A stretch of DNA of 64,000 nucleotides from Streptococcus sp. VT 162. GTDB taxonomy: Bacteria > Bacillota > Bacilli > Lactobacillales > Streptococcaceae. The translations under genes and the position numbers were made by a program. Within the stretch, counting starts at the first letter, position 1, and each line of letters begins with the position of its first letter. Shown piece by piece: positions 1 to 8,489 of this stretch. The stretch lies in assembly GCA_000688775.2 (NCBI GenBank), contig CP007628.2, positions 806,001-870,000 of the forward strand. Reading direction: 5' to 3'. The notes beneath the pieces are model-generated. The model worked only from the letters and a program-made list of their open reading frames with translations. It had not been told where the DNA came from and ran no database searches.

Positions 1-1449
1 ATCTTGTCCCTTCGTCAAATTTTGGATGCTTATATCGAGCACCAAAAAGAAGTGGTTGTTCGCCGTACTCGTTTTGACAAGGAAAAAGCAGAAGCGCGTG
101 CGCACATCTTAGAAGGTCTTTTAATTGCACTTGACCATATCGACGAAGTGATTCGTATCATTCGTGCCAGTGAAACAGATGCGGAAGCGCAAGCTGAGTT
201 GATGAGCAAGTTCAAGCTTTCTGAACGTCAAAGTCAAGCTATCCTTGATATGCGTCTTCGTCGTTTGACAGGATTGGAACGTGATAAGATTCAGTCTGAA
301 TATGATGAATTAATTGCCTTGATTGCAGATTTGGCTGATATTCTTGCCAAACCTGAGCGCGTGGCGCAAATCATCAAAGAGGAATTGGACGAAGTCAAAC
401 GCAAGTTTGGTGACAAGCGTCGTACGGAGTTGATGATCGGAGAAGTCTTAACTCTTGAAGATGAAGATTTGATTGAAGAAACGGATGTCTTGATTACCCT
501 ATCTAACAAGGGCTATATCAAACGTTTGGACCAAGGTGAGTTTACTGCTCAAAAACGTGGTGGCCGTGGAGTTCAAGGTACGGGGGTTAAGGATGATGAC
601 TTTGTGCGTGAGTTGGTTTCAACCAGTACCCATGATCATTTGCTCTTCTTTACCAATAAAGGACGCGTATATCGACTGAAAGGTTATGAAATTCCTGAAT
701 ACGGTCGTACCGCTAAGGGCTTGCCAGTTGTCAATCTTTTGAAGTTGGACGAAGGTGAGAGTATTCAGACCATCATCAACGTTGAGTCTGAACGTAGTGA
801 TGACGCCTATCTCTTCTTTACAACTCGTCACGGTATTGTGAAGAGAACCAGTGTTAAAGAGTTCGCTAATATTCGTCAAAATGGACTTAAAGCCTTGAAT
901 CTCAAGGATGAAGACGAATTGATTAATGTCTTGCTGACAGAAGAAGATACGGATATTATCATCGGTACCAAGTTTGGTTATGCCGTTCGCTTTAATCAAT
1001 CAGCTGTTCGTGGCATGAGTCGTATCGCGACAGGTGTTCGAGGAGTCAATCTTCGTGATGGAGACACAGTAGTTGGTGCTAGCGTGATTACAAACCAAGA
1101 TGAGGTTCTTATCATCACTGAAAAAGGATATGGTAAACGTACACTGGCTACTGAATATCCTACTAAGGGCCGTGGTGGTAAAGGGATGAAGACTGCCAAT
1201 GTTGCTGAGAAGAATGGTCCTCTGGCAGGTCTCCTCACTGTTAAGGGGGATGAAGACCTGATGATTATCACAGATACAGGTGTCATGATTCGTACAAACG
1301 TTGCCAATATTTCACAAACGGGACGCTCAACTATGGGAGTTAAGGTGATGCGTCTAGATCAGGATGCTAAGATTGTAACCTTTACAACGGTTGCTGCGGC
1401 AGAAAAAGAAGAAGTTGGGACTGAAATTGAAACAGAAGGTGAAGCATAA
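1..1449 (+). CDS. gyrA: DNA gyrase subunit A, C-terminal part (5' truncated by window edge)
   Basis: The reading frame is open from base 1, so the start lies upstream. About 482 residues remain. They cover the end of the breakage-reunion domain, a coiled-coil arm around residues 15-140, and the six-bladed beta-pinwheel that wraps DNA. The GyrA-box is visible as QKRGGRG (bases about 550-570), and similar GRGGKG and GVRGV blade repeats follow. GyrA with GyrB introduces negative supercoils using ATP. The tail is acidic, as in streptococcal GyrA. The stop codon overlaps the srtA start by one base (TAATG), so the two are probably co-transcribed and translationally coupled. Confidence 0.97.
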   Translation: MLSLRQILDAYIEHQKEVVVRRTRFDKEKAEARAHILEGLLIALDHIDEVIRIIRASETDAEAQAELMSKFKLSERQSQAILDMRLRRLTGLERDKIQSEYDELIALIADLADILAKPERVAQIIKEELDEVKRKFGDKRRTELMIGEVLTLEDEDLIEETDVLITLSNKGYIKRLDQGEFTAQKRGGRGVQGTGVKDDDFVRELVSTSTHDHLLFFTNKGRVYRLKGYEIPEYGRTAKGLPVVNLLKLDEGESIQTIINVESERSDDAYLFFTTRHGIVKRTSVKEFANIRQNGLKALNLKDEDELINVLLTEEDTDIIIGTKFGYAVRFNQSAVRGMSRIATGVRGVNLRDGDTVVGASVITNQDEVLIITEKGYGKRTLATEYPTKGRGGKGMKTANVAEKNGPLAGLLTVKGDEDLMIITDTGVMIRTNVANISQTGRSTMGVKVMRLDQDAKIVTFTTVAAAEKEEVGTEIETEGEA

Positions 1450-2204
1450 TGTCTCATAGAAGAACGAAAAATAAAAAGAGTAAGAAAAACAAGCGCAGAA
1501 ATCTATTTATCAATATTTTAGCGGGTTTCTTAATTCTTTTATCCCTAGCTTTGATTTTTAATTCAAAGATTCGCGATCTCTTTTTGGTCTGGAATACCAA
1601 TAAATACCAAGTCAATCAAGTCACTAAGGAAAATATAGATGAAAATCTAAAAACCGAAGGAAATTTTGATTTTGACTCTGTTAAGTCTATTTCATCTGAA
1701 GCTGTATTGGCTTCACAATGGGATGCTCAGAAACTTCCCGTTATTGGAGGTATTGCTATTCCCGAAGTGGAGATTAACCTCCCTATTTTCAAAGGGTTGG
1801 ATAATGTAAACTTGTTCTACGGAGCAGGGACCATGAAACCAGATCAAAAAATGGGAGAAGGAAACTATTCTCTAGCCAGTCACCATATCTTTACTGCTGA
1901 AAATGCCAGTCAAATGCTCTTCTCGCCTTTGGTCAATGCCAAAGCAGGTATGAAAATTTACCTGACGGATAAGGATAAAGTTTATACTTATGAGATTACA
2001 GAAGTAAAACGTGTTACACCAGACCGTGTAGATGAAATCGAAGATCGTGATGGCGTAAAGGAGATTACTTTGGTTACCTGTGTTGATTATAATGCGACTG
2101 AGCGTATAATCGTCAAAGGAATCTTTAAAGAATCAAAGGCTTATTCTGAGACTTCTGAGGATATTTTGAAGGCCTTTAATCAACCGTATAGACAACGTTA
2201 TTAA
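1449..2204 (+). CDS. srtA: Class A sortase
   Basis: 251 residues. Transpeptidase that cleaves LPXTG surface proteins and joins them to peptidoglycan on the outer face of the membrane. There is a very basic N-terminus, a single membrane anchor at about residues 18-38, and then the sortase beta-barrel. The catalytic triad is visible: His145 in SLASHH, Cys211 in TLVTC, Arg219 in ATERI. The start overlaps the gyrA stop, an arrangement known from pneumococcus. A strong terminator follows 10 bases after the stop. Confidence 0.96.
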   Translation: MSHRRTKNKKSKKNKRRNLFINILAGFLILLSLALIFNSKIRDLFLVWNTNKYQVNQVTKENIDENLKTEGNFDFDSVKSISSEAVLASQWDAQKLPVIGGIAIPEVEINLPIFKGLDNVNLFYGAGTMKPDQKMGEGNYSLASHHIFTAENASQMLFSPLVNAKAGMKIYLTDKDKVYTYEITEVKRVTPDRVDEIEDRDGVKEITLVTCVDYNATERIIVKGIFKESKAYSETSEDILKAFNQPYRQRY

Positions 2205-2213
2205 GAATGAATG

Positions 2214-2244
2214 AACCAGTGAAGTGCTATTTCACTGGTTTTTT
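2214..2244 (+). terminator. Rho-independent terminator after srtA
   Basis: A 10-bp perfect stem (AACCAGTGAA / TTCACTGGTT) with a 7-base loop runs straight into a T tract. It ends the gyrA-srtA transcript. Confidence 0.9.
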
Positions 2245-2335
2245 ATGTCAACAAATAGGATCAAAATAGTTCTTATGAAAAGGGTTTGTAAGCTTTACGA
2301 TATAGATTTTTAAGATAAATACTTTAGAATTTTAC

Positions 2336-2373
2336 AGAAAACGCTTTCTAGAAAAAAAGAATTATGTTATAAT
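2336..2373 (+). promoter_or_regulatory. Promoter of the FNT channel gene with a cre-like CcpA site
   Basis: An extended -10 (TGTTATAAT, hexamer 2368-2373) lies 29 bases before the start codon. The palindrome AGAAAACGCTTTCT at 2336-2349 differs from the canonical cre TGAAAACGCTTTCA only at its outer bases and covers the -35 region. Carbon-catabolite repression by CcpA is therefore likely. The promoter is well supported; the CcpA role is inference. Confidence 0.6.
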
Positions 2374-2402
2374 TATCACAAATAAAAGTTTAGGAGTTTT
2401 TT

Positions 2403-3200
2403 ATGGTCTCTTCAGAATTTATTTCAAAGATTGAATTTGCTTGTAAGAAGAAAGAAAGTCTTTATAGCCAAAGCAAGTTTAAGTATGCGATTCGTTCCAT
2501 GTTTGCAGGTGCTTTTCTAACATTTAGTACGGCAGCGGGCGCAGTTGGGGCTGACTTGATTAATAAGATTGCTCCAGGTAGTGGACGTTTTCTTTTCCCA
2601 TTCGTTTTTGCTTGGGGATTGGCCTACATTGTTTTCTTGAATGCTGAGCTGGTGACTTCGAATATGATGTTTTTGACAGCTGGTAGTTTCTTGAAAAAAA
2701 TCTCTTGGAGAAAAACAGCTGAGATTTTGCTTTACTGTACCTTGTTCAACCTCATCGGAGCTTTGATAGCAGGTTGGGGCTTTGCCCACTCAGCAGCCTA
2801 TGCAAATCTAACACATGATAGCTTCATTTCAGGGGTTGTAGAGATGAAGTTAGGCCGTTCCAATGAGCTAGTCTTGCTTGAAGGTATTTTAGCCAATATC
2901 TTTGTAAACATTGCCATTCTTTCATTCGTTTTGGTGAAAGACGGTGGAGCCAAACTATGGCTTGTCTTATCAGCAATTTACATGTTTGTATTCTTAACAA
3001 ACGAACACATTGCTGCGAACTTTGCTTCTTTTGCGATTGTTAAGTTCAGTGTTGCAGCAGACTCAATTGCTAACTTTGACATACCTAATATTCTTCGTCA
3101 CTGGGGTGTAACCTTTGTCGGGAACTTTATCGGAGGAGGTCTCTTGATGGGCTTACCATACGCCTTCCTCAATAAAAACGAAGATACTTATGTCGATTAA
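2403..3200 (+). CDS. Formate/nitrite transporter (FNT) family channel
   Basis: 265 residues with six hydrophobic membrane segments and the FNT loop pattern (FAGAFLTFSTAAGA near residues 34-47, and NFIGGG near the C-terminus). FNT proteins are pentameric channels for small monovalent anions such as formate, nitrite, lactate or hydrosulfide. In fermentative streptococci, which have pyruvate formate-lyase, formate export is the most plausible job, but the substrate cannot be read from sequence. The gene is single, with its own promoter and terminator. It is sometimes annotated nirC. Confidence 0.85.
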   Translation: MVSSEFISKIEFACKKKESLYSQSKFKYAIRSMFAGAFLTFSTAAGAVGADLINKIAPGSGRFLFPFVFAWGLAYIVFLNAELVTSNMMFLTAGSFLKKISWRKTAEILLYCTLFNLIGALIAGWGFAHSAAYANLTHDSFISGVVEMKLGRSNELVLLEGILANIFVNIAILSFVLVKDGGAKLWLVLSAIYMFVFLTNEHIAANFASFAIVKFSVAADSIANFDIPNILRHWGVTFVGNFIGGGLLMGLPYAFLNKNEDTYVD

Positions 3201-3207
3201 AGAAATG

Positions 3208-3231
3208 AGCACGAGTGAATCGTGCTTTTTT
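3208..3231 (+). terminator. Rho-independent terminator after the FNT gene
   Basis: 7-bp stem AGCACGA / TCGTGCT with a GTGAA loop, followed by a run of T. Confidence 0.88.
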
Positions 3232-3262
3232 GTTTGATGTGTAAGACTAGTCATAGTTGTTC

Positions 3263-3319
3263 CTTATATCAAAATATAAGAAAACGGTATTGGAAAAGAC
3301 TAGCACAAGATGATACAAT
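3263..3319 (+). promoter_or_regulatory. metY promoter with an inverted-repeat operator
   Basis: TTGGAA (3290-3295), an 18-bp spacer and the extended -10 TGATACAAT (hexamer 3314-3319). Ten bases upstream of the -35 is a perfect 7-bp inverted repeat with a 4-bp spacer, CTTATAT-CAAA-ATATAAG (3263-3280). A spaced dyad upstream of -35 is the usual position for a LysR-type activator of sulfur metabolism (MetR/CmbR class). The regulator's identity is inference. Confidence 0.55.
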
Positions 3320-3350
3320 ATCCCTAATGAAGCTATTTGGAGGTCGTCTT

Positions 3351-4631
3351 ATGACTCGTGATTTTAAATTTGAAACTCTACAATTACATGCTGGACAAGT
3401 AGTTGATCCAGCGACTAAATCTCGTGCAGTACCGATTTATCAAACAACATCCTTTGTTTTTGATGACACGCAAGAAGGTGCCGATTTGTTTGCTTTGAGA
3501 AAACCTGGCAATATCTATACTCGTATTACCAACCCTACAACAGCGGCATTTGAAGAAAGAATCGCAGCTCTTGAAGGTGGTGTTGGAGCACTAGCGACAG
3601 CATCAGGTATGGCTGCTGTAACCTACACTATTTTGGCGCTTGCTCACGCAGGTGACCATGTGGTGGCTGCATCAACTATTTACGGTGGGACCTTCAACCT
3701 CTTGAAGGAAACCCTTCCTCGTTATGGGATTACAACAACCTTTGTGGATGTGGATAATTTGGAAGAAGTAGAAGCAGCTATCAATGACAATACCAAGCTT
3801 GTCTTGATTGAAACCTTGGGGAATCCCTTGATTAACATTCCTGACTTAGAAAAATTGGCTGAGATTGCGCATAAACACCAGATTCCTCTCGTTTCGGACA
3901 ACACTTTTGCCACACCATATTTGATTAACGTCTTCTCTCATGGTGTAGATATTGCCATTCACTCAGCAACCAAGTTTATCGGTGGGCATGGTACGACTAT
4001 TGGTGGAGTGATTGTCGATAGTGGTCGTTTTGACTGGGAGGCTTCAGGGAAGTTCCCTCAATTTGTTGAGGAAGACCCAAGTTACCATAACTTGAGCTAT
4101 ACTCGTGATGTGGGTGCAGCAGCCTTTATTATCGCTGTTCGTGTTCAATTGCTCCGTGATACAGGTGCTGCCTTGTCGCCATTTAATGCCTTTCTCTTGC
4201 TCCAAGGGCTTGAAACTCTCTCTCTTCGTGTTGAACGTCATGTGCAAAATGCAGAGAAAATTGTTGATTTCCTTGTAAATCATCCTAAGGTAGAGAAGGT
4301 AAATTATCCAAAACTAGCTGACAGTCCATATCATGCCTTGGCTGAGAAATATTTGCCAAAAGGTGTTGGTTCAATCTTTACCTTCCATGTTAAAGGCGGA
4401 GAGACAGAAGCTCGCAAGGTAATTGATAATTTGGAAATCTTCTCTGACCTTGCAAACGTGGCAGATGCCAAATCTCTTGTTGTCCATCCTGCGACAACCA
4501 CTCACGGTCAATTGTCAGAAAAAGACCTAGAAGCAGCAGGTGTCACACCCAACCAAATCCGCTTGTCTATCGGACTTGAAAATGTAGAGGATTTGATTGA
4601 AGATTTGCGCTTGGCCTTGGAAAAAATTTAA
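3351..4631 (+). CDS. metY: O-acetylhomoserine sulfhydrylase (OAH aminocarboxypropyltransferase)
   Basis: 426 residues from the ATG at 3351, which follows GGAGG at good spacing. The frame is open further upstream, but those codons run through a terminator and the promoter and are not coding. This Cys/Met-metabolism PLP enzyme makes homocysteine from O-acetylhomoserine and sulfide, with cysteine synthase side activity in the family. The PLP lysine is Lys208 in SATKFIGGHG. The insertion before the IAVRVQLLRD segment and the length are typical of MetY rather than cystathionine gamma-synthase. Monocistronic. Confidence 0.9.
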   Translation: MTRDFKFETLQLHAGQVVDPATKSRAVPIYQTTSFVFDDTQEGADLFALRKPGNIYTRITNPTTAAFEERIAALEGGVGALATASGMAAVTYTILALAHAGDHVVAASTIYGGTFNLLKETLPRYGITTTFVDVDNLEEVEAAINDNTKLVLIETLGNPLINIPDLEKLAEIAHKHQIPLVSDNTFATPYLINVFSHGVDIAIHSATKFIGGHGTTIGGVIVDSGRFDWEASGKFPQFVEEDPSYHNLSYTRDVGAAAFIIAVRVQLLRDTGAALSPFNAFLLLQGLETLSLRVERHVQNAEKIVDFLVNHPKVEKVNYPKLADSPYHALAEKYLPKGVGSIFTFHVKGGETEARKVIDNLEIFSDLANVADAKSLVVHPATTTHGQLSEKDLEAAGVTPNQIRLSIGLENVEDLIEDLRLALEKI

Positions 4632-4644
4632 AGTAAAAGAAGAT

Positions 4645-4672
4645 AAACAGTGGGTCTCGACTCACTGTTTTT
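4645..4672 (+). terminator. Rho-independent terminator after metY
   Basis: Stem AAACAGTGGGT / ACTCACTGTTT (one G-T pair) with a CTCG tetraloop and a T tract. Its T tract adjoins the promoter of the next gene. Confidence 0.88.
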
Positions 4673-4697
4673 GATTTTCCCTCAGGCATGATATAAT
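4671..4697 (+). promoter_or_regulatory. Promoter of the DUF2130 gene
   Basis: Extended -10 TGATATAAT (hexamer 4692-4697) 29 bases before the ATG. The best -35-like match, TTGATT at 4671, has only a 15-bp spacer, so the promoter probably depends on the TGn element. Confidence 0.6.
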
Positions 4698-4726
4698 GGA
4701 TAAAGAAGTCTAGAAAGAGGAACGAT

Positions 4727-6001
4727 ATGAACGAAATCAAATGTCCCAACTGTGGGGAAGTCTTTACAGTAAATGAAAGTCAGTATGCCGAACTTCTGTC
4801 TCAAGTGAGAACAGCAGAGTTTGATAAGGAACTACATGATCGGATGAAGCAGGAACTGGCCTTAGCTGAGCAAAAGGCCATGAATGAGCAACAGTCTAAA
4901 CTGGCTCAGAAGGATCAAGAAATTGTGCAATTACAGAGTCAAATCCAAAACTTTGATACAGAGAAAGAACTGGCTAAGAAAGAGGTTGAACAAACCAGTC
5001 ATCAGGTTTTATTGGCAAAGGACAAGGAAGTACAGGACTTGGAAAACCAATTGGCTACCTTGCGTTTAGAACATGAAAATCAACTGCAAAAGACCCTTTC
5101 TAACCTTGAAAAAGAGCGCGATCAGGTCAAAAACCAGCTCCTTTTACAAGAAAAGGAAAATGAGTTATCTCTAGCTTCCCTCAAGCAAAATTACGAAGCC
5201 CAGCTCAAGGCGGCTAGTGAACAGGTCGAGTTCTATAAGAATTTCAAAGCCCAACAATCCACAAAAGCTATCGGGGAAAGTTTGGAACAGTATGCAGAGA
5301 GTGAGTTTAACAAGGTTCGTAGTTTTGCCTTTCCAAATGCCTACTTTGAGAAGGATAACAAGGTCTCTGCGCGTGGATCTAAGGGAGACTTTATCTTTCG
5401 AGAATGTGATGAAAGTGGAGTGGAAATTATTTCCATCATGTTTGAGATGAAAAATGAAGCGGATGGAACAGAGAAGAAGCATAAGAATGCGGACTTCTAC
5501 AAGGAATTGGACAAGGACCGTCGGGAGAAGAACTGTGAGTATGCCGTTTTGGTGACTATGTTAGAAGCAGATAACGACTACTTTAACACAGGGATTGTTG
5601 ACGTCAGTCACGAGTATGAAAAGATGTATGTGGTTCGTCCTCAGTTATTTATCCAGTTGATTGGTCTCTTGCGAAATGCGGCGCTTAATTCTTTGAAAAA
5701 TAAGCAAGAGTTGGCCTTGGTTCGGGAACAAAATATTGATATTACACATTTTGAGGAAGATTTGGATGCCTTTAAACTAGCCTTTGCCAAGAACTACAAC
5801 TCTGCTTCGACCAACTTTGGTAAAGCAATTGATGAAATCGACAAGGCTATCAAACGCATGGAAGAGGTCAAGAAGTTCCTGACCACATCCGAAAACCAAC
5901 TTCGTCTTGCTAATAACAAGTTGGAAGATGTTTCAGTTAAAAAATTGACCCGAAAAAATCCAACTATGAAAGCGAAGTTCGAAGCGCTGAAGGGAGAGTG
6001 A
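4727..6001 (+). CDS. DUF2130 protein with a nuclease-like C-terminal core
   Basis: 424 residues. It starts with a half zinc-ribbon (CPNCG, residues 5-9), then a long Gln/Glu/Lys-rich coiled coil (about 20-185). The DUF2130 domain follows (about 190-330) and carries GDF and, some 25 residues on, FEMKN. This D...ExK spacing resembles the PD-(D/E)XK nuclease core. Cellular role unknown; the core family is widespread and single-copy in streptococci. The last bases carry a GGGAGAG stretch that would serve as ribosome binding site for the next gene. Nuclease activity is inferred from the motif only. Confidence 0.8.
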   Translation: MNEIKCPNCGEVFTVNESQYAELLSQVRTAEFDKELHDRMKQELALAEQKAMNEQQSKLAQKDQEIVQLQSQIQNFDTEKELAKKEVEQTSHQVLLAKDKEVQDLENQLATLRLEHENQLQKTLSNLEKERDQVKNQLLLQEKENELSLASLKQNYEAQLKAASEQVEFYKNFKAQQSTKAIGESLEQYAESEFNKVRSFAFPNAYFEKDNKVSARGSKGDFIFRECDESGVEIISIMFEMKNEADGTEKKHKNADFYKELDKDRREKNCEYAVLVTMLEADNDYFNTGIVDVSHEYEKMYVVRPQLFIQLIGLLRNAALNSLKNKQELALVREQNIDITHFEEDLDAFKLAFAKNYNSASTNFGKAIDEIDKAIKRMEEVKKFLTTSENQLRLANNKLEDVSVKKLTRKNPTMKAKFEALKGE

Positions 6002-6008
6002 GAAAGCA
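6001..6008 (+). repeat. Left 8-bp flank repeat of the HNH/AAA+ cassette
   Basis: AGAAAGCA lies directly before the GTG start of the first cassette gene. The same 8 bases recur at 9584-9591, just before the truB start. The pair fits a duplicated or recombined ancestral DUF2130/truB junction. Confidence 0.5.
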
Positions 6009-7679
6009 GTGGAAAATGAATTATTAGTATTGAATACTGAAGAAGTAAATGAGTCCGAAAATTTAAACTATGATGAGTTAGAAGAACTATTGGAACAGCA
6101 ATTTACAATGGAGTTTTCTAATCTTGAGAAATTAGAAGTAGATTGTAAAGAAATTAGTTCACCGGATAAATTAGGAGATGTTATTTTGGATGAAATTTGG
6201 AATCAATTCGGGAATCAAATTGGTTTAGATATGACAAGTGATACATTACTAAAGCAATATAACGAAAAGAACCCAAATGGCTATACAAAAGAAATTGCTG
6301 ATCAGATTGTTAAAGACAAAAGATATACTGATGCAAATAAGGCAATGAAACATAAGCAAAAATTAGGAAACTTGAAGGATGAATACACCGGAAAAAAATT
6401 AAAAATAAACGAAAAAGCTAATCTGGATCACATCGTACCGCGAAAACAGATTTTTGAAAATCCATGGAGAAAAATAGCAGATATTGATCCTTCTGATTTA
6501 GCTAACAAATCTGAAAATTTATCTGCGACTAATGAATCTCTTAATAAAAGTAAAGGCGCAAAATCTAATAGCGATTACATAAAAAATAAGGAACTAAGAG
6601 AAAGAAATCTTAGAGAACAAGTTAAAAAAGCAAATGAAAAAATAGATAAGATGAATATCTCAGATGCCGAAAAGCGAAATCTTAAAGCTGAAAATAATAA
6701 AAGATTAAATGATAAACTAGCAGCTGATTCAAAGAAGATGCTTAAGGCTGAGAAGACAGCAAAGAAAGCTATTAATAAGGATATTGCAAAGAAAGCTTCT
6801 GTCAGAATGGCCAATAAAGCTGGTAAAGATGCTATAAAAGCTATGTTTGTTGCAGCTCTTTTTGGAATGCTGAAGGAAATTATGAATGCTCTAGTGAGGT
6901 ATTTTAAAGCAAAAAAACAATCTTTTGATACATTTATGGAGGAAATGAAAAAAGCACTTCATTCATTTTTTGGTAAAATCAAAGATTTTATTAAAGTGGG
7001 TGTAGATAGTTTTGTTGGAAGCATTGTTGGAGAAATTATTGGCGCATTTAACCAGAAATTACAAAAACTTCCAAACTTGATTAAACAATTATTTGGTTCT
7101 ATCAGAGAAAGCATTTCTTATTTATCTAACCCTGAAAATCAAACACATTCTACAGCAATTAAGATAGCTCACATTTCAAAAATCATTACTTCTGGTTTAG
7201 TTGCTGTAGGAGCAATGTTTTTAGGAGAATATTTTGAGCAGTTCTTAAATAAGGTACCAGGTATGACTTTTGAAATAAAACTCCTAGGAACAATTGCTAA
7301 TATTTTAGGGATGTTCTTTGCGAGTTTACTAACTGGAATCTTGGGAGCGATAATCATTAACGGACTTGATCAATTTATTTCAAAAAAATTAATTGAGGAA
7401 AATCAAAAGAAACAAGCTAATAAGAAAAACGAATTGTTAAGAATTCAGGATGTTCAAATTTTTGTTGCCGAGCAAAATGTTGCTGTTAAGCGAAATGATA
7501 TATTCATTAAGATGGCTAAGAACCATCAAAAACTAAGAGAACTTCTTGGTAATGTTCAAGAGGAGTTTTCTAATTCAAAGATTGATTTCAAACAGCGATT
7601 ATTAGCTAATGAAATATACTTTGATGAGAAGCAAAGTGAACTTGAAGAAATGCAAAGTGCATTAAACGATTTACTATAG
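6009..7679 (+). CDS. HNH-motif protein with membrane segments, first gene of an uncharacterised cassette
   Basis: 556 residues from a GTG start; no in-frame ATG is nearby, and the upstream GGGAGAG is the only Shine-Dalgarno. The HNH core covers about residues 125-183: YTGKKL, then LDHIVP (Asp140-His141), ENL (Asn170) and NKSKG (Asn179). The cysteines some HNH domains carry are absent. Next is a Lys-rich helical linker (190-270). Hydrophobic segments follow at about 277-296, 388-406 and 424-452, with amphipathic stretches near 330-350, then a charged coiled coil (460-556). DNA (or RNA) cleavage tethered to the membrane is inferred. AT-richer than its neighbours. I do not recognise a named family. 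Confidence 0.75.
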   Translation: MENELLVLNTEEVNESENLNYDELEELLEQQFTMEFSNLEKLEVDCKEISSPDKLGDVILDEIWNQFGNQIGLDMTSDTLLKQYNEKNPNGYTKEIADQIVKDKRYTDANKAMKHKQKLGNLKDEYTGKKLKINEKANLDHIVPRKQIFENPWRKIADIDPSDLANKSENLSATNESLNKSKGAKSNSDYIKNKELRERNLREQVKKANEKIDKMNISDAEKRNLKAENNKRLNDKLAADSKKMLKAEKTAKKAINKDIAKKASVRMANKAGKDAIKAMFVAALFGMLKEIMNALVRYFKAKKQSFDTFMEEMKKALHSFFGKIKDFIKVGVDSFVGSIVGEIIGAFNQKLQKLPNLIKQLFGSIRESISYLSNPENQTHSTAIKIAHISKIITSGLVAVGAMFLGEYFEQFLNKVPGMTFEIKLLGTIANILGMFFASLLTGILGAIIINGLDQFISKKLIEENQKKQANKKNELLRIQDVQIFVAEQNVAVKRNDIFIKMAKNHQKLRELLGNVQEEFSNSKIDFKQRLLANEIYFDEKQSELEEMQSALNDLL

Positions 7680-7688
7680 GAGAATGTT

Positions 7689-8489
7689 ATGTCAGAAGAA
7701 TTAGAGATTCAGGTTTTAGCAAAGTCTGAAAGATTTAATGAAAAAAAAGAAGCGTTGAAAGCTTTTAGTGAAGAAATTCCAGAACAATCAGATTTACCGA
7801 CTGTCCCACAAGACGATCCTATGCTAGGATTTATTGGTATGGAATATGATGTTAAAGGTAAGGATTTAAATGCTCTCACCGATGCTGTTCAAAATAGAAT
7901 GATTGAACAAAACAAGCATATTAAAAAGATTATTCAGGAATTTAATACCATTTATGAAACTTTCCAAATATTGGATGATGAGTATATTCAAAGTATTTCA
8001 AAGTCTTTGATTGCAGCCAAAGAGGCAAATGATAAAGCTATGCAGGGATTGCACGAGATAGAAGAATATCAAACTGGTAATAAAAAACTATTAGATGACG
8101 TTTTTAACCAGAATAAAGATTTAATTGATATATTGAAGAAACATCATAAAAAGCTAGAAGAGTTAGAACAACTTGAAGAGAAGCAAAGTGAAATTCAAAT
8201 TGAAATTGATACTTTAAAAGCGAATCTAAAAACATTAGTGAAAATAGAAAATAGTTTTAACGATTTGCATTTACAAGTTGAAGAAAAACAAAATAATTTT
8301 AAAAATTTCCTTGATGAAATCAATAATAAATCAATAACAGAGAGAGATAATCTAAAGTTAATTGTTGAAAGTCTTGAAACAAAACTAGAAGAGAAACAAA
8401 AAGAGATTGTTTTTCTAAGAAAAGGATTCTATACTCTTGTAGTCGCTGTTGTTTTAATAGTATTATTTCTATTGTTTAAAGGAATGTAG
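7689..8489 (+). CDS. Tail-anchored coiled-coil protein, second gene of the cassette
   Basis: 266 residues, ATG after AGGAGA, 9 bases behind the HNH gene. An acidic N-terminus with a Pro-rich stretch (about 36-46) leads to a long alpha-helical coiled coil (about 65-245). One hydrophobic helix ends the protein (247-263, FYTLVVAVVLIVLFLLF) with a three-residue tail. This is the topology of a cytosolic rod fixed to the membrane by its C-terminus. It could bridge the membrane HNH protein and the ATPase encoded next. No enzyme motif seen. Function unknown; the strict spacing argues for one operon. Confidence 0.72.
   Translation: MSEELEIQVLAKSERFNEKKEALKAFSEEIPEQSDLPTVPQDDPMLGFIGMEYDVKGKDLNALTDAVQNRMIEQNKHIKKIIQEFNTIYETFQILDDEYIQSISKSLIAAKEANDKAMQGLHEIEEYQTGNKKLLDDVFNQNKDLIDILKKHHKKLEELEQLEEKQSEIQIEIDTLKANLKTLVKIENSFNDLHLQVEEKQNNFKNFLDEINNKSITERDNLKLIVESLETKLEEKQKEIVFLRKGFYTLVVAVVLIVLFLLFKGM

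Noticed and set aside
2328..2342. CodY-like sequence AATTTTACAGAAAAC before the FNT gene
   Set aside because: Needs a one-base insertion in the consensus; the cre palindrome at the same place explains it better.
3222..3350. 43 extra codons at the 5' end of the metY frame
   Set aside because: They start inside the FNT terminator and cover the metY promoter and operator; no ribosome binding site. The ATG at 3351 has GGAGG.
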